A stretch of DNA of 64,000 nt from Comamonas testosteroni (GTDB lineage: Bacteria > Pseudomonadota > Gammaproteobacteria > Burkholderiales > Burkholderiaceae_C), in NCBI RefSeq assembly GCF_014076415.1, contig NZ_CP043568.1, positions 1-64,000 of the forward strand, written 5' to 3'. Under the pieces are notes generated by a model. That model made no database searches. It had not been told where the DNA came from and saw only the letters and a list, made by a program, of their open reading frames with translations. Of this stretch, positions 58,039 to 64,000 are shown piece after piece. The position numbers and the translations under genes are program-made. How positions within the stretch are numbered: position 1 is the first letter of the stretch; each line of letters begins with the position of its first letter.

Positions 58039-58054
58039 GGTTTCACGTGAAACC
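58039..58054. other. parS: parS-like centromere site 1
   Basis: GGTTTCACGTGAAACC is a perfect 16-bp palindrome containing the full 14-bp parS core GTTTCACGTGAAAC. ParB binds such sites, which cluster near bacterial origins. It lies in the gap between cueR and the thiolase gene. Confidence 0.8.
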
Positions 58055-58065
58055 CATGAGCCGCC

Positions 58066-58572
58066 TCAGGCTGCTGTCCTGCGCCTGCTTCTCGGAGTGG
58101 GGGCCCTGGGTTCGTGATGGGCCGGCGTCAGGTCGGTGTCCGCGCTGGCCAGGTCGTCGAGGATGGGGCAGTCCGGCCTGTCATCGCCATGGCAGCAATG
58201 CACCAGAGTCTGCAGCGTGCGCTGCATGGACTGCATGGCGGCGATGCGTTCGGCCAGCGTGGTGATGTGCTTTTGCGCGATGGCCTTGACCTGGCTGCTG
58301 GCGCGGCCCTGGTCCTGCCACAGGCCGAGCAGGGTGGCGATCTCGTCCATGGAAAAGCCCAGATCGCGCCCGCGGCGGATGAAGCGCAGCGCATGCACAT
58401 CGGCTTCGGTGTACTGGCGATAGCCGCTGTCGGTACGGTGCACGGGTGGCAGCAGGCCCAGTGACTCGTAGTGACGCACCATGCGCGCAGAAACCCCGGC
58501 GCGGCGTGCAGCCTCGCCGATGACGACAGGCCAGTTCTGAGCGATTTTTTGTGTCGATGCTTGTTTGGGCAT
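58066..58572 (-). CDS. cueR: Cu(I)-responsive MerR-family regulator (CueR)
   Basis: 168 residues with the MerR helix-turn-helix (IGEAARRAGVSARMVRHYESLGLLPP) and the C-terminal copper-binding loop CCHGDDRPDCPIL, which is the CueR-type Cys pair. It activates copper-export genes. It lies 76 bp downstream of copZ on the same strand. The C-terminus has an Arg-rich tail. No copA is nearby in the window. Confidence 0.9.
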   Translation of the reverse strand: MPKQASTQKIAQNWPVVIGEAARRAGVSARMVRHYESLGLLPPVHRTDSGYRQYTEADVHALRFIRRGRDLGFSMDEIATLLGLWQDQGRASSQVKAIAQKHITTLAERIAAMQSMQRTLQTLVHCCHGDDRPDCPILDDLASADTDLTPAHHEPRAPTPRSRRRTAA

Positions 58573-58648
58573 GGGCGGTCCTGAAAAAACGCGCCAGCGG
58601 CCTTCCGATGCCTTGCATGAGGTGCTGGCGCGGTGGTAGAGGCTGCGT

Positions 58649-58843
58649 TCAGGCTACCTTGTAGCCCTCTTCGGCAATGGCGGCTGCCACGGCTTCGCGA
58701 CTGGCGCCGGTTTCGACTTCCACGCGGTTGGCAGCGCGGTCGATCTTGATCTGTGCCTGGGCATCGACGCCCTGGATGGCATTGGTGACGGCGCGTTCGC
58801 AGTGGCCGCAGGTCATGCCTTGAACTTCAAAAACTTGTTGCAT
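58649..58843 (-). CDS. copZ: CopZ-like copper chaperone (heavy-metal-associated domain)
   Basis: 64-residue HMA-fold protein with the metal motif MTCGHC and GYKVA at the end. It carries Cu(I) in the cytoplasm, usually to a CopA ATPase. AAGGAG precedes the ATG. Probably co-transcribed with cueR. Confidence 0.92.
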   Translation of the reverse strand: MQQVFEVQGMTCGHCERAVTNAIQGVDAQAQIKIDRAANRVEVETGASREAVAAAIAEEGYKVA

Positions 58844-58896
58844 GGATGGCTCCTTCAGAAAGTGAGTCGACCGGACTGGCGGACTCCATGTCTTGA

Positions 58897-58927
58897 ATGG
58901 TCAACCCTAACATCATGGCAAGGTCAA
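58897..58927 (-). promoter_or_regulatory. CueR-type operator/promoter of copZ-cueR
   Basis: On the minus strand TTGACC (-35) is followed by a 19-bp spacer, the long spacing typical of MerR-family promoters. The spacer contains ACCTTGCC-N7-type dyad sequence (58904-58924), with a degenerate right half. The -10 element GACCAT is weak. Confidence 0.5.
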
Positions 58928-59115
58928 GCCTTTGACAAGACATGCAGCCGGCAGGGTTGATAAGCCGCAAAGACTGCCGATAAGAACTTGTCATATTGCA
59001 GATCGCCATGGCTTGGGCATCGGAGTCATGGGTTTTTCTCTGTGTCGGTGACAATCTGAAACAATTTGCAAGTTCTGGCTCGACAATGCCAGTCGTTCAA
59101 AGTGGAGAGGGATTC

Positions 59116-60804
59116 ATGAGTCTGTTGGAAATGATGCGGGGCTTCACCATCCGCACGCGCATGCTGGGCGCCATTGGTGTGGTGATGGTATTGCTGGGTC
59201 TGCTGGGAGGCGCCGGGATGTTGGGCATGTTCCGCATTCAGGACATGAGTCAGGAGTTTCTGAGCAACGCCTTTGTCAAATCGGGCCATATGGCGCAGTT
59301 GCGCATGGAGCTGGGCGGCATTCGTTCCAGCGAGAAGGACATGGTCATCCAGTACGAAAAGCCCGAAGAGGTGCGCAAGGCCTATCAGCAATGGGTCATG
59401 TTCATCGACAAATCCAAGGTGACATTGGGCAAGTTTGTGACCGACCAGAACGCGCAGGACGCACAGCTGACCAAGAGCATCATTGGGCACATCGACGCTT
59501 ATCGAAAGCTCTTCGAGCCTGTTGCGCGTCAGCTGGAAGCCGGTGGCTATGACTCGGCCACCACGGCCAACCGCATGAGCGGCAAGGCTCTGGCCGAAGT
59601 CATGGAGGCCGACAAGCTGCTGGCGCAGCTGGACAACTTGCTGCGTGAGCAGGCCAATGCGCTGGCCGCCGCCGAGCGTGATGTGGGCGACCAAACGCGC
59701 TGGATGTTTGTGGCGGCCGTGATCCTGGCGCTGGTGGTGGTGATTCCGCTGACTTTGCTGAACATGCTGTCCATCTGCCGTCCGCTGGAAGTGGCCCGCC
59801 AGATGGCACTGACGATTGCCGGCGGCGATCTGTCGCACAAGGCCGAGGTCAGCGGCAAGGACGAGCTGACGGATCTGCAGCGTGCTCTGGACCAGATGCA
59901 GCAATCGCTGAGCACCACGGTGGCCCAGGTGCGCGATGCCAGCGGCAATATCGCCACGGCCAGCCAGGAAATTGCCACGGGCAACCAGGATCTGTCGGCC
60001 CGTACCGAACAGACCGCCAGCAATCTTCAGGAAACCGTCGCATCGCTGGCTCAGCTGACGGCCACGGTGCAGCAGACCGCATCGTCTTCGCAGCTGGCCA
60101 ACCAGCTGGCTGCCTCGGCCTCTTCGACGGCCGTGCAGGGCGGCGAGATCGTCGGCCAGGCCGTCAACAGCATGCAGGAGATTTCGGCCTCCAGCCGCAA
60201 GATCGGCGACATCATCGGCCTGATTGATTCCATCGCTTTCCAGACCAATATCCTGGCGCTGAATGCCGCCGTGGAAGCGGCCCGTGCCGGCGAACAGGGC
60301 CGTGGTTTTGCCGTGGTGGCGGCCGAGGTGCGCAGCCTTGCCCAGCGTTCGGCCCAGGCCGCAAACGAGATCAAGTCGTTGATCAACACCAGCGTGCAGA
60401 CCGTGGACGTGGGCGCGCGCCAGGTGGAGAGCGCAGGCAAGGCCATGCAGGAGACCGTGGACAGCGCACAGCGAGTGGGCGACATCATCGGCGAGATTAC
60501 GGCGGCGTCCAGCGAGCAGTCGCTGGGCATCAGCCAGGTCAACCAGGCCGTGGGTGATATCGACCGCATGACCCAGCAGAATGCGGCACTGGTGGAAGAG
60601 TCTGCCGCTGCCGCAGAATCGCTGCGCGAGCAGGCGGCGCGACTGGCACAACTGGTCAGCCAGTTCAAGCTGGCCGGCGGCGCGATGCATGCAGTCATGC
60701 GCAGCCCCAGAGGCACAGCCCATCCCGGCATGGCACCGGCGGTGCCTGCAACCGCTCAGACCGCCTTGCCTGGTCAGAAGGCGCAATTGCTGGAACATGC
60801 CTAA
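59116..60804 (+). CDS. Methyl-accepting chemotaxis protein
   Basis: 562 residues. TM1 is at 17-38, a four-helix-bundle periplasmic domain at 40-195, TM2 at 197-218, then HAMP, methylation helices and the conserved hairpin [26 protein letters not shown] lies before the ATG at 59116. The C-terminus (QKAQLLEHA) lacks the NWETF pentapeptide that tethers CheR/CheB. Ligand unknown. Confidence 0.94.
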   Translation: MSLLEMMRGFTIRTRMLGAIGVVMVLLGLLGGAGMLGMFRIQDMSQEFLSNAFVKSGHMAQLRMELGGIRSSEKDMVIQYEKPEEVRKAYQQWVMFIDKSKVTLGKFVTDQNAQDAQLTKSIIGHIDAYRKLFEPVARQLEAGGYDSATTANRMSGKALAEVMEADKLLAQLDNLLREQANALAAAERDVGDQTRWMFVAAVILALVVVIPLTLLNMLSICRPLEVARQMALTIAGGDLSHKAEVSGKDELTDLQRALDQMQQSLSTTVAQVRDASGNIATASQEIATGNQDLSARTEQTASNLQETVASLAQLTATVQQTASSSQLANQLAASASSTAVQGGEIVGQAVNSMQEISASSRKIGDIIGLIDSIAFQTNILALNAAVEAARAGEQGRGFAVVAAEVRSLAQRSAQAANEIKSLINTSVQTVDVGARQVESAGKAMQETVDSAQRVGDIIGEITAASSEQSLGISQVNQAVGDIDRMTQQNAALVEESAAAAESLREQAARLAQLVSQFKLAGGAMHAVMRSPRGTAHPGMAPAVPATAQTALPGQKAQLLEHA

Positions 60805-60841
60805 GTCCCGAGCGGCTCATCCCTGAGCGGCTCGTTCCATG

Positions 60842-60877
60842 AAAAAAGCCCGGTTGCAGTGATGCACCGGGCTTTTT
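60842..60877. terminator. Bidirectional terminator after the chemoreceptor gene
   Basis: GCCCGG-TTGCA...TGCA-CCGGGC folds into a stem flanked by six A and five T residues. It lies 38 bp after the chemoreceptor stop and also faces the leftward nemA-like gene. Confidence 0.85.
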
Positions 60878-60937
60878 GTTTTCCTCCCAATGACTGCCGG
60901 CGCAATCGGAAAAGGGCCGGAGCCGGATGGACGGTGC

Positions 60938-62055
60938 TTACTGGCTGGCGAGTGCCGGGTAGTCGGTATAGCCATCGGCACCGCCCCCGTAGAAGCGTTC
61001 ACTTTTCCAGGCATTGAGCGGCAGATCGTCGCGCAGACGGTGCACCAGATCGGGGTTGGAGTATAGGACTTGCCGAAGGCCACGACATCGGCATAGCCGC
61101 TTTCCACTGCCTGCATGGCCAGTTGGCGGTCATAGCCGTTGTTGACCATCCAGGCTCCCTTGCCTCCTGCACAGCGATAGGCCTGCTTGAGTGCCTGGTA
61201 GTCGAAGGGACGATCCGCCAGCTCGCGCGGACCGCCTGTTGCGCCTTCGATCACATGGATATAGGACAGGCCCAGAGGGGCGAGCTGGCGCACCAGATAT
61301 TCGAACAGCACCTGCGGGTTTTCGTCCACGATGTCATTGGCGGGAGTGACCGGAGAGATGCGGATGCCGACCTTTCCGGCACCGATGGCATCGGCCACGG
61401 AGCGTACGCATTCCAGCACCAGACGGGCCCGGTTTTCGATGCTGCCGCCGTAGTCGTCGCTGCGCTGGTTGGTACCGGTCTTGAGGAATTGATCGAGCAG
61501 ATAGCCGTTGGCTGCATGCAGCTCCACGCCATCGAAGCCCGCCGACTGTACGGCTTCGCGCGCGGCGGTGGCGAAACTGTGAAAAATGCCCGGCAGCTCC
61601 TGTTGCCTGAGTGCGCGCGGTGCCGAGGTGGCGACAAACTGGCCTTGCCCCGACTGCTTGTCGATCACATAGGTCTTGGAGCGGGCCGTCAGCGCGGAGG
61701 GCGCGACCGGAGACTGGCTGTCTGGCTGCAGCACGTTGTGGGAGATGCGACCCACATGCCAGAGCTGGGTGACGATGCGGCCGCCCTTGGCATGCACGGC
61801 ATCGGTGACTTTTTTCCAGGCCCGCAGCTGCTCTTCGCCATAAAGACCGGGCACATCGGCATAGCCCTGTCCCTGGTGGCTGATGGCCGTGCCTTCGCTG
61901 ATCAGCAGACCGGCAGAGGCGCGCTGAACGTAGTAGGTTTGCATCAGCGGCGTGGGTATCGCGTCGGGAGCGCGGTTGCGCGTCAGCGGTGCCATGGCAA
62001 TGCGGTTGGGCAGACGCAGGCTGCCTGCTTCAATCGGTTCGAACAATGAGGTCAT
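60938..62055 (-). pseudogene. Old-yellow-enzyme alkene reductase (NemA-like) with a frameshift
   Basis: FMN-dependent OYE family member. The N-terminal ~330 residues are intact: PNRIAMAPLTRNRA, the FMN/substrate His pair region ELHAANGYLLDQFLKTGTNQR, and GGSIENRARLVLE. After FGKSY near 61062 the frame is lost; a single missing base restores [18 protein letters not shown] and [10 protein letters not shown] to a stop at 60938. As written, the frame runs on to 60817 with an unrelated tail. It is either a recent pseudogene or a sequencing error. Confidence 0.82.
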
Positions 62056-62098
62056 GCAGAACTCCAGATGAAAAAAGCTCGGTGGGTACCGAGCTCCT

Positions 62099-62423
62099 AG
62101 AACGTGTTGACGATCTCCTCGCGCCGCGACAGAGGCTTTGCGGGATGGGATGCAAGGGGGCGGCCCCCCGCGCGCGATACCGCAGCAATAGCCGTGCTAT
62201 TGCGAGGATTGGCGCGGCCGGCGAGGCAACGCCGCAGACCGCCCCTGACCGGGCGTCCCTGACCGGGCGTCCGCAAAGACACTGTCCCGAAGGGTTGGAG
62301 CGAAATCGGGCGATTTCTGTGCGCTGTCTCTTGCTTGCACCCCGGTGCAAGCGGCGAGCCATCGCTTCGAGCTCATCCCGATTGCGCTCCAACGCGGCTG
62401 CGTAGAGATCGTAAATACGTTCT
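62099..62423. mobile_element. MITE-like element with 19-bp terminal inverted repeats
   Basis: 325 bp without a gene. Ends AGAACGTGTTGACGATCTC and (reverse complement of the right end) AGAACGTATTTACGATCTC match at 17 of 19 bases. Inside are several hairpins (GCAATAGC-CGT-GCTATTGC; GCTTGCAC-CCCG-GTGCAAGC) and a 14-bp tandem duplication at 62244-62271. The ends match the short repeat after dnaA. I see no clear target duplication. Confidence 0.65.
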
Positions 62424-62447
62424 CAGTGTGCATGGGTGTCGAAAAAC

Positions 62448-63056
62448 TTACTTGAGCAAGCCTTCTGCCTTCATGGCGGCCTGCACTGCGGGGCGCGCCA
62501 GAATGCGCTCGCGATAAGCCTGAAGGTGCTGCAGTTCAGAGATGTCCAGGCCCACAAATTGGGCCCAGCCTGTGACCGTGAAAAAGTAGGCATCGGCCAC
62601 GGTGAACTGATCACCCATCAGATAGGACTTGTTGGCGAGCTGCTCGTTGACCCAGCTCAGGCGCTTGAGCAGATTGCCGCGCAGCACAGTTTTGAAGTCT
62701 TCGGGCGTTGTGGGGCTGAACAAGGGGCTGAATCCCTTGTGCACCTCGGTGCTGATGAAGTTCAGCCATTCCTGCAGGTGGTAGCGGGCCACGGTGCCGT
62801 TGGCCGGCGCCAGGTTCTTTTCGGGGGCCAGGTCGGCGAGGTACTGAACAATGGCCGGACCTTCGTGCAAGGTGTCGCCGTTGTCCAGCACCAGAAAGGG
62901 CACATAGCCCAGCGGATTGATGCCGTAGTAATCCGTTCCGTCCTGGAGCTTGTGGCTCTTGGTGCTGACCATCACGGTTTCATGCGGCAGGCCTGCTTCA
63001 TGCAGCACGATGTGCGGAGACATGGAGCAAGCGCCGGGGCTGTAGTAAAGCTTCAT
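62448..63056 (-). CDS. Glutathione S-transferase, beta class
   Basis: 202 residues starting MKLYYSPGACSMSPHIVLHE, with the beta-class cysteine (Cys10) in the active-site helix. The C-domain has GDQFTVADAYFFTVTGWA. Detoxifies electrophiles with glutathione. Start at 63056 is chosen from the family N-terminus. Confidence 0.92.
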   Translation of the reverse strand: MKLYYSPGACSMSPHIVLHEAGLPHETVMVSTKSHKLQDGTDYYGINPLGYVPFLVLDNGDTLHEGPAIVQYLADLAPEKNLAPANGTVARYHLQEWLNFISTEVHKGFSPLFSPTTPEDFKTVLRGNLLKRLSWVNEQLANKSYLMGDQFTVADAYFFTVTGWAQFVGLDISELQHLQAYRERILARPAVQAAMKAEGLLK

Positions 63057-63161
63057 GGTGAGTGGCTCTCTATGCAATGAAAAGACAAGCGCCCATGCTA
63101 AACCGGTTGCACTTCATATGCATGCGCAGCCGGCAGAAGTCCGGATCGGAGAGGAGATTGC

Positions 63162-63737
63162 TCAGCCCAGGCGCCCTGCAGCCCACAGCACCTGCTGCAC
63201 AAGAGCCTCCATGCCTTGCTGGTTCTGCGCGCGCAGCAGATGACCCTGGGCATCGAAAGCCTCTGCCGCATGGCTCACGGCATGGCTGCGCGGTGCTACC
63301 CAGCATTCCAGATTCAATAGCAGCGCAGCGAGGTGAGACTGGGCTCTTAGGCCGCCAAGACCGCCAGGCGAGGCACTGGCCATGCCGACGACCTTGTTGC
63401 GAAAGGGCAGGACACCGTCGGACCACTGCGCATCGCCCTTGACCGGGCTGGAGGCCCAGTCAATCGCGTTCTTGAGCAGGGCCGGGTAGCTGCCGTTGTA
63501 CTCGGGGCTGCAGACAATCCAGGCTGCATGGCTGTGCATGGCCTGCTTGAGGCGAATGACGTCGGCAGGCGTTCCCTGGGCCTCGAGGTCGGCGTTGTAG
63601 AGCGGAATGTCGTAGTCCGACAATTCCAGCAAGCTGGGCTGTGCACCCTGTTGTTCCGCGATGGAAGCAGCCACCTTGGCCAGCTTGCGGTTGTACGAGT
63701 CCTGGCGGGTACTGCCCGCAAAAATGAGAATTTGCAT
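63162..63737 (-). CDS. NADPH-dependent FMN reductase family protein
   Basis: 191-residue flavodoxin-like reductase: N-terminal FAGSTRQDSYNRKLAK phosphate loop and SPEYNGSYPALLKNAIDW, both typical of the ArsH/SsuE/ChrR group. Reduces FMN or quinones and similar substrates. Start MQILIFAGSTR at 63737 fits the family. It may share a transcript with the GST about 100 bp downstream. Confidence 0.92.
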   Translation of the reverse strand: MQILIFAGSTRQDSYNRKLAKVAASIAEQQGAQPSLLELSDYDIPLYNADLEAQGTPADVIRLKQAMHSHAAWIVCSPEYNGSYPALLKNAIDWASSPVKGDAQWSDGVLPFRNKVVGMASASPGGLGGLRAQSHLAALLLNLECWVAPRSHAVSHAAEAFDAQGHLLRAQNQQGMEALVQQVLWAAGRLG

Positions 63738-63825
63738 GCAGTGGATTGCAGCACAGAGCGATTGCATTTTTCATGCATAGACGGGGCTATCAGGGCAAAC
63801 ATCTAGGCTGCACTTCAGACCGCCA

Positions 63826-63841
63826 TGTTTCACGTGAAACC
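63826..63841. other. parS: parS-like centromere site 2
   Basis: TGTTTCACGTGAAACC matches the consensus parS at 15 of 16 bases and contains the complete 14-bp core. It lies upstream of the probable mnmG start, a usual place for parS near bacterial origins. Confidence 0.85.
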
Positions 63842-63993
63842 CCCCTGGCAAGGCATTGTTGCGCCAATGGTGGGAAAATTGCAGGTTCCCCAGCAGGGAT
63901 GACATGGCGCGAGAACATGTCCGCCTGCCGTGAGAGCCGAGGCATGGTTGCTTCGTGCAGGGGCAAGGGCCGGGCTCGGCCCGGAGCAGGAAT

Positions 63994-64000
63994 ATGTTGT
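63994..64000 (+). CDS. Possible start of mnmG (gidA), cut by window end
   Basis: The last seven bases, ATGTTGT, would encode Met-Leu and the first base of a third codon, as in the MLY- start of betaproteobacterial MnmG. GAGCAGGA lies 3-10 bp upstream as a ribosome-binding site. A parS site upstream and origin features nearby fit the gid-par neighbourhood. Only two full codons are visible. Confidence 0.3.

Noticed and set aside
62244..62271. 14-bp tandem duplication inside the MITE-like element
   Set aside because: Only two units, explained as part of the element's structure and not a separate repeat array.

Overview
The window starts at the first codon of dnaA and looks like a Comamonadaceae chromosome, most likely Comamonas. 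That assignment is inferred from high-GC coding DNA, abundant Bug/TctC solute-binding proteins and the overall gene families, not from a database search. It runs dnaA-dnaN-gyrB, then about 27 kb of accessory catabolic DNA, a complete Wadjet (JetABCD) plasmid-defence operon, a divalent-metal RND efflux operon with its two-component system, and an origin-like segment. The origin-like segment has two clusters of DnaA boxes around a dinG-type helicase, followed by housekeeping and stress genes and two parS-like sites.

Region 1 (1-5.4 kb) is the replication core. Region 2 (5.4-21.3 kb) is a 13-gene leftward operon with a convergent MarR gene whose start overlaps the gyrB stop. From its promoter the operon encodes a split indolepyruvate:ferredoxin oxidoreductase-like enzyme, an NAD(P)H/2Fe-2S reductase, a two-subunit Rieske dioxygenase, an acyl-CoA ligase, a thiolase, a DUF35-SDR fusion, a cyclase/amidohydrolase, a second SDR and three Bug binding proteins. 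This content suggests aerobic breakdown of an aromatic or indolic acid through CoA thioesters and resembles, from memory, iad-type auxin catabolic loci. Region 3 (21.3-33.0 kb) holds an ISL3-type transposase gene with an early amber codon. It also has a gabD-tctC-SDR-TPP-enzyme operon with a divergent GntR regulator, and a LysR/CaiB unit divergent from tctC-maoC.

At about 33.08-33.37 kb lies a decayed second copy of the 3' end of gyrB in the same orientation as the real one. The catabolic block is therefore bracketed by gyrB 3' sequence, as expected if a mobile island integrated at the end of gyrB. Region 4 (33.5-40.2 kb) is jetABCD, with each gene overlapping the next at ATGA. Region 5 (40.2-49.2 kb) carries a GST, a YkgJ-type cysteine-cluster protein, and czcBAC-like efflux genes followed by the response regulator and sensor kinase.

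Region 6 (49.2-64 kb) contains DnaA-box clusters at 49.65-50.06 and 52.95-53.82 kb on either side of dinG. Then come pagL, a Spy/LTXXQ protein, rdgC, an acetyl-CoA acetyltransferase, cueR, copZ, a chemoreceptor, an old-yellow-enzyme gene with a frameshift, a MITE-like repeat, a beta-class GST and an FMN reductase. The parS-like palindromes are at 58.04 and 63.83 kb, and the first codons of a probable mnmG are at the window edge. These signs place the likely origin and centromere about 50 kb from dnaA. Most start sites were chosen by ribosome-binding site and family N-terminus.
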